A stretch of 64,000 nt of DNA from Pseudoalteromonas rubra. Its GTDB lineage: Bacteria; Pseudomonadota; Gammaproteobacteria; Enterobacterales; Alteromonadaceae. A model generated the notes under the pieces. The model made no database searches, was not told where the DNA came from, and saw nothing but the letters and a program-made list of their open reading frames with translations. The translations under genes were made by a program, and so were the position numbers. Shown piece by piece: positions 50,926-59,350 of this stretch. The stretch is taken from assembly GCF_005887095.1 (NCBI RefSeq), contig NZ_PNCI01000013.1:62001-126000 (forward strand), read 5' to 3'. Every line of letters begins with the position of its first letter. Position 1 is the stretch's first letter.

Positions 50926-51936
50926 TTAACTGGGTTGCTCTGCTTTGATCTGACACACATACCCCTGTGACGTCAGTTGATGGGTGACCTCTTTGATAAA
51001 CCATTCACCCTTCAGGTATTCCACCGTTTTATCTACCGTGATCAAAGCACCGGCGACTATGTCTGGGTTACCAGGTACCGTTAAATACACCTCACCATGA
51101 GCACGTCTCAGGCGCGTCAGATGACTGTTTGCTGCAGCCTGAGCAGCTGCTTCATCCGAATAGAGATAAGGTAAAGTCACCACAGGAGCCGCAGCCCCCG
51201 CCTGCACCGCAATCCGCTGTGCCTGCTGCGTATCGTAGTAATAGCAGAGCACACCACCCACTAAGTGGTAGTGGCTGGTTGCCCTGGACCAGTGTATTAT
51301 TTGATGTGTACTCAGTGTGGCCGAGGTCACGGTTTGCCCTGACAACGATTGCCCGGTGCCTTTAGTGACAAACAGCAACTTATCTGCCGCAATTTTCATC
51401 ACCGCGTCGTAGCGCCGGGCAAGTCTCGTAAGCAACTGCATATCACTTTCACTTTGCTCCAGATGCTCCAGAGTAATGCTCTGCAGTGCTTCGCTCACGC
51501 CACTTTGCAACCCATACTCAGAAGCAATTTGTGCCACCAGGTCGCCAAGGGTAATAGGCTCATCACTCCCCTGCTCAGGCCAGGAGCGGTATCTTGGCGA
51601 TTTAAAGTCGGCATCCCACATAATGCTGTTGCCATACAAAGTGAGTGCCCGGGCAGGTCCCGTTAGTTCGTACGCCCCTACATCAAACTTACCAACCGGG
51701 GTAAGTGCAGCATGGCTGTCTGGCGTGCCGTTTTTATATCCCAACGCAATTTCCAGTACATTGCCAGGCTCCGGGAGCTGAATTGGCAGCTCTTCCAGGT
51801 TATCGAATCGCACCATGCATACATCACTGAGCAAGCCGGTTCGCTGCGTTACACTGACTTCAACGATCCGATCTTTAAGACGCTCGGTGACTTCATTACC
51901 ATTCGCTTTGATAGAAAAATAGGGTTGCTGGTTCAT
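50926..51936 (-). CDS. P2 gpD-like tail protein (phage late control D)
   Basis: 336 residues. ATG at 51936 (MNQQPYFSIKANG), two bases after the gpX stop, is preferred over an upstream TTG. Matches the gpD/gp27-type hub protein family: DRIVEVSVTQRTG start, LVAQIASEYGL and MQLLTRLARRYDAVMKI in the middle, and GEWFIKEVTHQL near the end. It forms part of the baseplate hub or tail-tip assembly, joining spike and tube. Last gene of the tail operon; downstream lies the chromosomal response regulator gene with no integrase or att site recognised. Confidence 0.92.
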   Translation of the reverse strand: MNQQPYFSIKANGNEVTERLKDRIVEVSVTQRTGLLSDVCMVRFDNLEELPIQLPEPGNVLEIALGYKNGTPDSHAALTPVGKFDVGAYELTGPARALTLYGNSIMWDADFKSPRYRSWPEQGSDEPITLGDLVAQIASEYGLQSGVSEALQSITLEHLEQSESDMQLLTRLARRYDAVMKIAADKLLFVTKGTGQSLSGQTVTSATLSTHQIIHWSRATSHYHLVGGVLCYYYDTQQAQRIAVQAGAAAPVVTLPYLYSDEAAAQAAANSHLTRLRRAHGEVYLTVPGNPDIVAGALITVDKTVEYLKGEWFIKEVTHQLTSQGYVCQIKAEQPS

Positions 51937-51938
51937 AA

Positions 51939-52151
51939 CTAATCCCAAATATTGATCACATGCTTGGTCTTAGGCTTAGGCAGCTCAGGAAGAAAAATTT
52001 CCACACCCGCCGGATAAATTGCCCCCAGTGCAGCCAGGCCCGCATTGGCCCCCAGCACTTTTTCAACCGTGCCAGCACTTTGCCCGTAATGGCGATAACA
52101 AATGAGATCAAGACAGTCTCCATCACGAGTCACATAATTTACACCTTTCAT
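51939..52151 (-). CDS. tail protein X (LysM-like, P2 gpX family)
   Basis: 70 residues. The family signature is clear: YVTRDGDCLDLICYRHYG at the start, and NAGLAALGAIYPAGVEIFLPEL at the LysM-like end (split here for length: NAGLAALGAIYPAG then VEIFLPEL). gpX acts in tail assembly at the hub. It sits between U and D with 9- and 2-base gaps, the P2 gene order. Confidence 0.93.
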   Translation of the reverse strand: MKGVNYVTRDGDCLDLICYRHYGQSAGTVEKVLGANAGLAALGAIYPAGVEIFLPELPKPKTKHVINIWD

Positions 52152-52160
52152 GGTTTCTCC

Positions 52161-52616
52161 TTATTCGGGCTCTTTAAGTGCCGCCTGATAACGACTCAGG
52201 CGCATTGAAAACTGGATCTCCCGGGGAATGCCGTCATTGAAAAACAAGGTCCGGGTTTCGCTGATGCTACTGATCACCCACTTCCCCAGGACCCGCCCCA
52301 CACTGGGGTTGGTCTTGCCACTTTCTTCTACATAACCCAGGGTCAGAGGCTGCCCTTTGGCTGCCTCTTCGCGCATATAATCGAGTTGCTTTAACCCGTT
52401 TTCGACGATTTGCGGGAAAATGGTGCCTTCGAGATCCAGCGTTTGTTCTCCTACCCCAATAAACTGCATCAAAGGGCTGTTTTTATTTGTCGGGGCATCA
52501 AGCGACTTCCAGCGATACTGGGTGTCGTATTTCAGCTTGTTAAATGCCGCTGTGCTGACCGAGAACTTATAGTCACCCAGCTGCATCATGTGTCTGGCAT
52601 GATTGGTATTGCTCAT
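52161..52616 (-). CDS. tail protein U (P2 gpU family)
   Basis: 151 residues. GDYKFSVSTAAFNKLKY, the Trp in YRWKS, GQTLDLEGTIFP-like GEQTLDLEGTIFP and FFNDGIPREIQFSMRLSRY are the typical gpU features. It is a tail-end/baseplate assembly protein in P2-type contractile tails. Located between the tape measure gene and X as in P2. Confidence 0.93.
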   Translation of the reverse strand: MSNTNHARHMMQLGDYKFSVSTAAFNKLKYDTQYRWKSLDAPTNKNSPLMQFIGVGEQTLDLEGTIFPQIVENGLKQLDYMREEAAKGQPLTLGYVEESGKTNPSVGRVLGKWVISSISETRTLFFNDGIPREIQFSMRLSRYQAALKEPE

Positions 52617-52643
52617 TGTTCACCTGAAGAATGAATTGTGGGT

Positions 52644-55600
52644 TTAAGCCACCTGATTGAAATAGCGCGCATTCAAATCGCGAACGGCCTGCTGTTGCTG
52701 CTGTTCAAGGATCTGCTTAACCTGAACAGCAATATCCTGAGCCTGCTCGCCACTGCGCGCATTGACTGTGATGTTGGCATTGACCGTTACCTGTGCGCCC
52801 TGATGTGCTGAGTCACTATTGACGGATGTGGCTTCTGCATGTGTTGTAGATGAGGCCTGTGACGTTGACAGCGCTTCTGGCGTGCTTGCGATGTTGCCTT
52901 TATCAACTGCCACATCACCCGGCTCGGCCACTTTGTCAGCACCAAACCAGCTGCTAATGTGCGACCCTACCGCCGCATTGGTGATAAACCCTGCCAGTGG
53001 CGCAGCCATTTTCAACCAGGGATTACGGCTTTTTTCCATTAACCCTGTCACAGCCTTGGCTGAGAACATGCCACCGAGCGTACCGCCAATCACCCCTGCT
53101 TTTTGCGAGCCACTCAAAGACTCATCATTGGCGGCATGCCACACGGTGTGATAATTCAAAGCATCGCCGACAAAATTGCCAACTTTTGCCACTTTATGTG
53201 CACGACTCTTGTCATTTCCGGCGCGTTCAGCCAGCGCGGATGCGGTGCCTGCGACAAGATTAAACGGATTAATAAACTGATTTTTGATAAAGCCTTCAGC
53301 CAGACCCAGCAGGTTACTGCTATTACCATTTTGTGGCGCCGTGCCGGACACGCCGGCGTCATTCGCTGTACCCTGCGATGTCTCAACATTGCCACTGATA
53401 TCAGGTGTGGCCTGAGGTTTGGCAGGTTCATCATCAGCAAACCAGCCTCCGAGCTTTTCACCCAGCCAGCCGCCAACAGACTCACCGCCCATCGCACCCA
53501 GCGCGCCTCCGACCAGACCACCTATGGCAGTACCGATCCCCGGGATCACCGAGCCAATGGCTGCACCTGCTGCGGCGCCTGCCCAGGCACCGCCTGCACC
53601 GCCGACGGCACTGCCAACCTGCTGAGTTTTCTGCTCGGCACTGAGATTGTCATCTGACAGCGTAGTCGCAACGTCCACCGCGCCCATCACCGCACTCAAA
53701 GGGGCAGCCAGCTTACCGAGCATTTTGGCTCCAGGCAGGCGACTAAACAGTCCACCTTTTTTCCCTGCAAACTGGCCCAGTTTTCCTGCCTTAGCATCAT
53801 TTGCTGCAGCCTGCACCGCTATCGACTTAGATGTCGCATTGGGGAGCTGCCTGCCGCGGTCAAGTGCACGGATCGCATTGCCCTGTGCCGCTGGCTTGCG
53901 CTTATTTTTCCTGGTGGCGTTCTCTTGGGACTCTGGAGCAGCCTGATCTTTGCCTTTCCCTTTATTTCGCCCTCGTTTAGAACCTGACTTACCCTTTGGT
54001 TTGCCCTTGTTTTTGCGTTTGCGAGGCCGCTTTTTCTCTTCTTCCGGCTCGTCTTCTAAGTGCCCATCAAGTTCATCAAAAACACTGGACGTCTCAGCGT
54101 CCCCTTCAGTATCGCCAAATAAACCGGAGCCACTCAAAAACTCAGATGCGGCGTCGCCCAGAGACGACAAATCGCCGTTCATCAGCCCTTTAAAATCCAG
54201 CTTGCTGAGCGCCCCTTCATGTTGTGCCAGCAATGATGCTGCGCCGTCCATGCCAAATGTATTCAGCAAATCAGGGGCAGCAGACACCAGTGACGACAAG
54301 TCGCCCCCCAGCACGCCCTTCACATCAAGTTTTTGGAACACCCCGGCATGTTGTTGCAGCAACGAGGCGGCCTCATCCATACCAAAAGCATTCAGCAACT
54401 GAGGGCCCGCTTCTGTCAAAGATGACAGGTCGCCGCTCAGCAGCGCGTCCACATCGAATTTCTGTAGCGCAGGTAAGGCAGACTCAAGCAAGGCGCCTGC
54501 ATCGCCCAGTTCCAGTGCTTTAAGCAAATCCGGGGCGGCGTTCATCAGGCTGGAGACATCCCCCTGCACTATGCTTTTCAAATCAAGCTTGGCCAAACCA
54601 GGAATGGCGGTTTGCAACTTATCTGCGGCATCGTCCAGTTCAAACGCACGCAACACTTCGGGCGCCGCATCCAGCAAACTGCTCAGATCGCCTTCCATAA
54701 TAGCCGGGGCATTGAGCTTACTCAGCACCGGCATGGCCTTTTGCAGTGCTGCCGATGCGCCGGGCATATCCAGCGCATCAAATACCGCAGGGGCAACCTC
54801 TCCCAGTGAGGCCAGGTCGCCGCTCATCACGCCCCGGATGTCGAGCTTTTGCACAATGCCAGCGTGTTGTTGCAACAGGGCTGCCGCCTCTTCCATGCCC
54901 AGTGCATTGAGCAGATCCGGACCGGCTTCAGCCAGAGAAGTCAGATCCCCCCCGAGCAACCCGTCTACATCAAATTTTTGTAATGCCGGAAGCGCGGCAG
55001 CCATGGCTGTGCCCGCATCCCCCAGCTCCAGCGCGCTCAGCAACTGAGGCGCCACGTTCATTAAAGTAGACACATCACCTTGCGCTATGCCTTTGAGGTC
55101 AAGCTGGGTCAGGCTGGGTATGGCGGCCTGCAATTTGTCTGCAGCCGCGTCCAGCTCAAATGCACGCAAAACCTCAGGCGCAGCGTCCAGTACACTGCTG
55201 AGGTCACCTTCGATGATCGCAGGCGCGTTAAGTTTACTGAGTACCGGCAGGGCTTTTTCCATTGCCTGAGATGCGCCAGGCATATTCAATGCCTGAAATA
55301 GCTGCGGTGCAGCCTGGATTAGGGAATCTAGCTCCCCTGAAGCAATTGCTGGCATATCCAGCTGCGCAAGTGCAGGCAAGGCTTGCGCGACACTGGCCGA
55401 AACCCCATCCAACTGTAAAGCGCTGAGCATGTTCGGAAGCTCTGATGTTAGAGCCTGTACATCACCACGCAATGCACCAGACAAGTCTAGCTGTGCCAGT
55501 GCCGGCAATTCTGAAGCCAGTGCCTGCTGCAACTGAGGTAAGTCAACCGCGTCAATGAGTGCAGGCAATGCCGTTTTTAGCCCATTGAGGTCACCGGCGA

Positions 55601-56324
55601 ACAACGCCTTAAGATCCAGATTTTGTAATACCGGTAATGCGGATTGAAATGCCGCCACCGTCTGGCCGAGATCCAGTGAACGCGCCATTTCGGGCACCAA
55701 AGTGGTCAGGCTGTTCAGTTCAGTATTCACTGACTGGGACAACGCAGTTACAGCCGATACATCTACGCTACCTTCAGGCACAGCTGTCGCTACAACATCA
55801 TTGCCAATACCCGCGGAGGTATTCAGTTCAACTGAGTCCTGACGATGCTCGGACGCGTTTACCGGTGTAAAATCTGGTGCCGTTGCGGTTGCTACCTGAC
55901 CGGCACCACTGGGCTGAGAGGCTTGTTCATTTTTATCAGCAAGGCGCGCAATCACAGCGCCAAGATTATCCAAAGACGCCAGTAAAGCGTCGGGCACTTC
56001 ATATGCACCCGGATTGTCCACACTCAGGCTGACAGCCCCTTGGCCAGACGCTGGTTGCGCCGACGGCCCCTGTTGTGTCATCACAGCCTGCAGACGTTTT
56101 TGCAAATCACTACTTTGTGGGGCTAGTAACACCAGCGCCTGAAGCTGTGCGAGCAATTGCCCGACCGACGCGGCACTGGCATCACTTTGCAGCTGCAGAG
56201 AATGCAGTGTCCGGCCGAGTTTCGCCAGTCGCTGGTCCACGCCATTGCTCTGCGCCAGGCGATGTTTAACTTTATTTTTGGCTCCGCCGGGAGCACGAAG
56301 ATGTTCGACAGTTCCTTGTTTCAT
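52644..56324 (-). CDS. tail tape measure protein (P2 gpT-like) with 43-residue tandem repeats
   Basis: 1226 residues. Residues about 1-230 are helical and low-complexity; 235-738 consist of twelve tandem ~43-residue units with consensus K-L-D-x3-(I/V)-x2-GDLSSL-x3-AP-x-LL-x-AL-x(L/M); 760-830 is a Lys/Arg-rich linker (KKRPRKRKNKGKPKGKSGSK); about 900-960 is a glycine-zipper hydrophobic segment (AGAAAGAAIGSVIPGIGTAI) that could insert in a membrane; the end (VNANITVNARSGEQAQDIA, then a Gln run, NARYFNQVA) is the classical P2-type tape-measure C-terminus. It sets tail length and enters the target membrane during contraction. Position between E/E' and U confirms the assignment. Confidence 0.93.
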   Translation of the reverse strand: MKQGTVEHLRAPGGAKNKVKHRLAQSNGVDQRLAKLGRTLHSLQLQSDASAASVGQLLAQLQALVLLAPQSSDLQKRLQAVMTQQGPSAQPASGQGAVSLSVDNPGAYEVPDALLASLDNLGAVIARLADKNEQASQPSGAGQVATATAPDFTPVNASEHRQDSVELNTSAGIGNDVVATAVPEGSVDVSAVTALSQSVNTELNSLTTLVPEMARSLDLGQTVAAFQSALPVLQNLDLKALFAGDLNGLKTALPALIDAVDLPQLQQALASELPALAQLDLSGALRGDVQALTSELPNMLSALQLDGVSASVAQALPALAQLDMPAIASGELDSLIQAAPQLFQALNMPGASQAMEKALPVLSKLNAPAIIEGDLSSVLDAAPEVLRAFELDAAADKLQAAIPSLTQLDLKGIAQGDVSTLMNVAPQLLSALELGDAGTAMAAALPALQKFDVDGLLGGDLTSLAEAGPDLLNALGMEEAAALLQQHAGIVQKLDIRGVMSGDLASLGEVAPAVFDALDMPGASAALQKAMPVLSKLNAPAIMEGDLSSLLDAAPEVLRAFELDDAADKLQTAIPGLAKLDLKSIVQGDVSSLMNAAPDLLKALELGDAGALLESALPALQKFDVDALLSGDLSSLTEAGPQLLNAFGMDEAASLLQQHAGVFQKLDVKGVLGGDLSSLVSAAPDLLNTFGMDGAASLLAQHEGALSKLDFKGLMNGDLSSLGDAASEFLSGSGLFGDTEGDAETSSVFDELDGHLEDEPEEEKKRPRKRKNKGKPKGKSGSKRGRNKGKGKDQAAPESQENATRKNKRKPAAQGNAIRALDRGRQLPNATSKSIAVQAAANDAKAGKLGQFAGKKGGLFSRLPGAKMLGKLAAPLSAVMGAVDVATTLSDDNLSAEQKTQQVGSAVGGAGGAWAGAAAGAAIGSVIPGIGTAIGGLVGGALGAMGGESVGGWLGEKLGGWFADDEPAKPQATPDISGNVETSQGTANDAGVSGTAPQNGNSSNLLGLAEGFIKNQFINPFNLVAGTASALAERAGNDKSRAHKVAKVGNFVGDALNYHTVWHAANDESLSGSQKAGVIGGTLGGMFSAKAVTGLMEKSRNPWLKMAAPLAGFITNAAVGSHISSWFGADKVAEPGDVAVDKGNIASTPEALSTSQASSTTHAEATSVNSDSAHQGAQVTVNANITVNARSGEQAQDIAVQVKQILEQQQQQAVRDLNARYFNQVA
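54111..55622 (-). repeat. twelve 129-bp coding repeats in the tape measure gene, with duplicated 516-bp block
   Basis: By hand alignment eleven full and one partial 43-codon unit lie in register. Units 3-6 and 7-10 pair one to one (for example KLNAPAI in units 4 and 8; KFDVD..L in units 6 and 10), so a four-unit block of 172 codons has been duplicated. Confidence 0.9.
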
Positions 56325-56432
56325 AGATTTACCTGAAAGAGTTAAGAAGTGATACCAGAGAATGAAGGGAGGTGGAGTGTGGCATTGCTAAACAGCCTGA
56401 AAAAAGCCACTGAGCAATGCCCGCAATTGAAT

Positions 56433-56464
56433 CCACAAACATGCGCAAAAACGCATGTTTGTGG
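56433..56464. repeat. perfect 13-bp stem-loop between E' and the tape measure gene
   Basis: CCACAAACATGCG (56433-56445) and CGCATGTTTGTGG (56452-56464), loop of 6. No T-run. It lies in the untranslated gap before the tape measure gene and may act in transcript processing or attenuation. Confidence 0.7.
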
Positions 56465-56483
56465 AGGTATGACCCGCAGCGGA

Positions 56484-56609
56484 TCAGGACGCAGAGGTTG
56501 CCTCTTTGTAGTCAACCGCAGCATTGAACCAATCGACTAATTCATCTTCGGTCAATGCATTGAGTTCGGTCAGGCCCCAACCTGTGTATTTGGCTAAGGC
56601 GATAACCAT
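56484..56609 (-). CDS. P2 GpE'-like tail protein frame
   Basis: 41 residues from ATG at 56609 to TGA at 56484 (AKYTGWGLTELNALTEDEL, VDWFNAAVDY): the small GpE family pattern of W..xEL..L...EL..W...A. It lies in the -1 frame relative to the preceding gene E and this frame is open back to 56681, inside E. In P2, E+E' is made by a -1 ribosomal frameshift, as are tail assembly chaperones in general. A possible slip site is the TTTT at 56642-56639 (GCT TTT CTC in frame 0). The independent ATG start may also be used. Confidence 0.7.
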   Translation of the reverse strand: MVIALAKYTGWGLTELNALTEDELVDWFNAAVDYKEATSAS

Positions 56610-56614
56610 GGCTC

Positions 56615-56872
56615 TTAAGCGCCTGGGCGGGATACGAGAAAAGCCTGTAAGGTTTCTCTGAGCTTCACAAAGTCGCTCCAGTCAAGCTCTTCGATGATAT
56701 CCGGCGAGACTTCGCACAAATTGGAGAAGTAGCGAATTTCACTTTCCGACTCGCTGATATCTGCCTTGTCCACCATTAACCGGTCTCGTACTTTTGGTCG
56801 TCTCATTGTCAATTCGGCATACTCATGCCCGTCAACCGTCACTGGAAATGCCAGGGTAATGATTTCTTTCAT
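56615..56872 (-). CDS. tail assembly chaperone E (P2 gpE-like)
   Basis: 85 residues, PF10109-type (gpE/gp41) pattern: ITLAFPVTVDGHEYAELTMRR near the start (TVDGHEYAELTMRRPKVRD), then SEIRYFSNLCEVSPDIIEEL and LDWSDFVKLRETLQAFL. It is the chaperone of the tape measure protein during tail assembly. It sits between the tube gene and E', as in P2, and its 3' end overlaps the open part of the E' frame. Confidence 0.9.
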   Translation of the reverse strand: MKEIITLAFPVTVDGHEYAELTMRRPKVRDRLMVDKADISESESEIRYFSNLCEVSPDIIEELDWSDFVKLRETLQAFLVSRPGA

Positions 56873-56971
56873 GCTTTTGCTCCTATTATTATTTTCTCAG
56901 TGCGCAGGTTGGCACTCCTCCGGGGATTAAGCCAGTAAGAAGTACCCACCATATCAAGACAAGAGCGCGAA

Positions 56972-57481
56972 TTAAGCGCCAATGGCAGCGCGTAACAGCG
57001 CCATTTGATCTGTGCCATTGATTTTGCGCACATCGTTGTACAGGTCAATTTCGTAGATCACTTCGTTGTTGATCTCCAACTTGTACTTCTGCACTGTGTA
57101 CTGCATCGTCAGCTTGGCTTCTTCACCATCTTTCCAGTTACCCATATCGACTTCTTTGAAGTAGCCTTCCAGAGTCACAACCACAGGCTGTGGTGGCTGA
57201 CCTTGCGCCTGAATCGCACCGCGCGCGGTTAATGGTGTGGTAGCCCCACTCCAGTCACCCAGCAGCTTGAGCATGTCGGCGTTGTATTCAAGCAAAGTGA
57301 TACTGCCTTCCAGTTTCTCAAGCTGACCCACGTCCAGCTCAATCGGCGCCTGAAAGCCCGATGTCACTTCACGGGTTTTCACCGTGACTTTTGGTAGCTG
57401 AATTTCGTCCGCAATGCCCAGGTAGCCTTTGCCGTCTACGAACAGTTTGAATTTTTTAAGGATTTTAGGAGACATTGCCAT
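56972..57481 (-). CDS. major tail tube protein FII
   Basis: 169 residues, phage major tail tube family: PKILKKFKLFVDGKGYLGIA at the start, IQLPKVTVKTREVTSGF, then MGNWKDGEEAKLTMQYTVQ and YKLEINNEVIYEIDLYND. It polymerises as the inner tube of the contractile tail. The ATG overlaps the sheath stop (TAATG). Confidence 0.96.
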   Translation of the reverse strand: MAMSPKILKKFKLFVDGKGYLGIADEIQLPKVTVKTREVTSGFQAPIELDVGQLEKLEGSITLLEYNADMLKLLGDWSGATTPLTARGAIQAQGQPPQPVVVTLEGYFKEVDMGNWKDGEEAKLTMQYTVQKYKLEINNEVIYEIDLYNDVRKINGTDQMALLRAAIGA

Positions 57482-58890
57482 TATACGATTTCCTCTAGGT
57501 AGTTATTTGTCAGAATGCTCTTGAAGGTGATGTGCTCAGCCGGTGTTGGCGGCGTAAAGTCAAAGCTGAAGTAAACCTTGCCAGCCTGAATGTTTTCCGG
57601 CGTATTCAGCTCTTCATCTGCCCAGATTTCGCCGCCCAGGATTGCACCCTGTGCTTTAAGGCTGTCCAGGTAAGACTGCACGCTCTGTTTCACATCTTCG
57701 ATATAAGTTTTGGTGATGTTACGGTCAACCGCCCACATGTGAGCACGCAGCAGTGAGTCATTGATCATGTCTGCGGTACGAACCACTGACAGGAAGGCCC
57801 ATTTCGGGTCGCCAGAACACGTACGGTTACCCCACAGCTTGAAGCCGTTTTGGCGGATAATGGTCGCTACTTCGTTTTCATTCAGGTGGTTAGCACGTGC
57901 GTTTGCATCACCTAACTGGAAGTCCACCGGGCGTGCAGTACCAACAATACCATTCATTGCGGTATTACTTGGGCTCCACCAGAAGCCACGGTCGTTGTCC
58001 GATTTGGCAATCATACCGGCAACACGGGCACTGGCTGGCTCATCAACAGATTCACCATCGCGGAATACACGTACATGCGGGTCAACCACATACACACGAC
58101 GTGAGCCAATAGTCTGACGATATTTAATCGCTGTGGCATCCGCAGAGCTTTCTTTCTCATTTGGACCGTCGGCAATGATCACCGCACGCAGTCGTTCAGC
58201 TACACCAATCAGGTCAGACACAACGGCATTCATTTCACCTGTGGTTTTGTCAAACTGATGAGTGTATTCAGGAGCAATGAGAATACGTGGCGTCATGCCC
58301 AGCTCAGATTCCGCCGCCAAAAACGCCGATACACCTTTATAGCCGCCATCAGCTGTGGTGCCTGCCTGCATATTTTTAATCACTTCAGCTTCGTCGGCAT
58401 GGTCGGCAACACGTACAATAACAACCGCGGCGCCTGCCTGGTCGAAGATGCCATCAATGGCACGTACCAGAGAGCCCTTTAGCGAATCAGAAATATCCGT
58501 GACCGCTGCTTTGGCTTTGGCTTCTACATCAGCCTGAATAGCCGTTTTTTCTTCCGCTGTGAGCTCGTAGTCTGCCGCTTTATCGTTAGCCGCTTTAAAC
58601 GCTTCCACAGCCGCCAGATATTGCGCACTGCTTTCTGCTTTCGCCGCATCGCCTGCAGCCGTTTTTGCTGCCGCAAGTTTTGCCTGATAATCCGCATTGG
58701 CTGTGTCAACCAGTTTAACCGCATCTGTACGCTTGCCTGCCACTAACACAGGTGTATTAAGCGGAAACGCCTTTTCGTCAGCAAAAGGGGCCGTACCAAT
58801 CAGACCAATAACCGCACTTTTAACCGTTTTAATAGGGCGCGTGCCAGTTTGCGCCTCGATGACTTCTACACCGTGTAGAAATTTAGACAT
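57481..58890 (-). CDS. tail sheath protein FI with inserted Ala-rich helical domain
   Basis: 469 residues, longer than the ~396 of P2 FI. The start (FLHGVEVIEAQTGTRPIKTV), the core (GGYKGVSAFLAAESELGMTP; LWGNRTCSGDPKWAFLSVVRT; AHMWAVDRNITKTYI) and the end (VYFSFDFTPPTPAEHITF) are clear sheath features. Residues about 60-136 are an Ala/Lys/Asp-rich, probably coiled-coil insertion (AKTAAGDAAKAESSAQYLAA) absent from P2, likely on the sheath surface. The ribosome binding site AAAGGAGAT is the strongest in the cluster, consistent with a major structural protein. A terminator lies just upstream, so it heads a separate transcript. Confidence 0.95.
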   Translation of the reverse strand: MSKFLHGVEVIEAQTGTRPIKTVKSAVIGLIGTAPFADEKAFPLNTPVLVAGKRTDAVKLVDTANADYQAKLAAAKTAAGDAAKAESSAQYLAAVEAFKAANDKAADYELTAEEKTAIQADVEAKAKAAVTDISDSLKGSLVRAIDGIFDQAGAAVVIVRVADHADEAEVIKNMQAGTTADGGYKGVSAFLAAESELGMTPRILIAPEYTHQFDKTTGEMNAVVSDLIGVAERLRAVIIADGPNEKESSADATAIKYRQTIGSRRVYVVDPHVRVFRDGESVDEPASARVAGMIAKSDNDRGFWWSPSNTAMNGIVGTARPVDFQLGDANARANHLNENEVATIIRQNGFKLWGNRTCSGDPKWAFLSVVRTADMINDSLLRAHMWAVDRNITKTYIEDVKQSVQSYLDSLKAQGAILGGEIWADEELNTPENIQAGKVYFSFDFTPPTPAEHITFKSILTNNYLEEIV

Positions 58891-58923
58891 AGATATCTCC
58901 TTTAAAGGTATGTCAATTAGCTA

Positions 58924-58975
58924 ATAAAAAAGCCACAGCCGAGCTGCTACAAACGCAGCCCAGGTGCTGTGGCTT
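58924..58975 (-). terminator. rho-independent terminator between baseplate and sheath genes
   Basis: AAGCCACAGC (58930-58939) pairs perfectly with GCTGTGGCTT (58966-58975); the minus strand then reads a run of six T (58931-58926). An inner GCTGC/GCAGC extends the stem. It separates J-W from FI-D. Confidence 0.9.
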
Positions 58976-59014
58976 AAGTTGAAAAATAAATTGAGAAAAT
59001 TAAAAAATCACAAG

Positions 59015-59350
59015 TTAGATTTGGATCCCTTCGATGGTTACCGGTTCGCCATTGATTAGGTATAAACCTTCAATGGCGATTGATAATTTGCCGTCTCCGG
59101 CCGGGTGCACCGCCACCCCTTCAAGTGCGAATCTTGGCTCCCATTGCTCAAGCGCATTGGAAATGGCAATGGTAATATCACCAACCAGAGAGTGTGAAAA
59201 CGGCCGGTCAATAAGTTCAAACAAGCCGCAGCCATAATCGCGACGCATCACCCGACTTCCCTTAGGGGTCGTCACAATATCGCGAATACTTTGTTTCAGG
59301 TGTTCAACGCCGCTCAGCGGCTTACCTGTCTGGGCATTCATGCCAATCAT
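59015..59350 (-). CDS. baseplate protein W (gp25-like)
   Basis: 111 residues of the GPW/gp25 family: IGMNAQTGKPLSGVEHLKQS, SIRDIVTTPKGSRVMRRDYG (the usual gp25 core), LFELIDRPFS and EPRFALEGVAVHPAGDG. In contractile tails gp25 links baseplate wedge to the first sheath ring. Its start overlaps the PAAR gene stop (ATGA). Last gene before the terminator at 58924. Confidence 0.94.
   Translation of the reverse strand: MIGMNAQTGKPLSGVEHLKQSIRDIVTTPKGSRVMRRDYGCGLFELIDRPFSHSLVGDITIAISNALEQWEPRFALEGVAVHPAGDGKLSIAIEGLYLINGEPVTIEGIQI

Noticed and set aside
53103..55301. Several long plus-strand ORFs opposite the tape measure gene
   Set aside because: Products of GC-rich repeat sequence on the coding strand; low-complexity, no start signals, no known domains.
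54111..55622. Regular spacing resembling a CRISPR array
   Set aside because: The repeats are 129 bp, in frame and protein-coding, with no short identical repeat/spacer pattern.
58905..58920. Promoter with TTGACA upstream of the sheath gene
   Set aside because: The -35-like TTGACA is exact but the -10 position would fall on the start codon.
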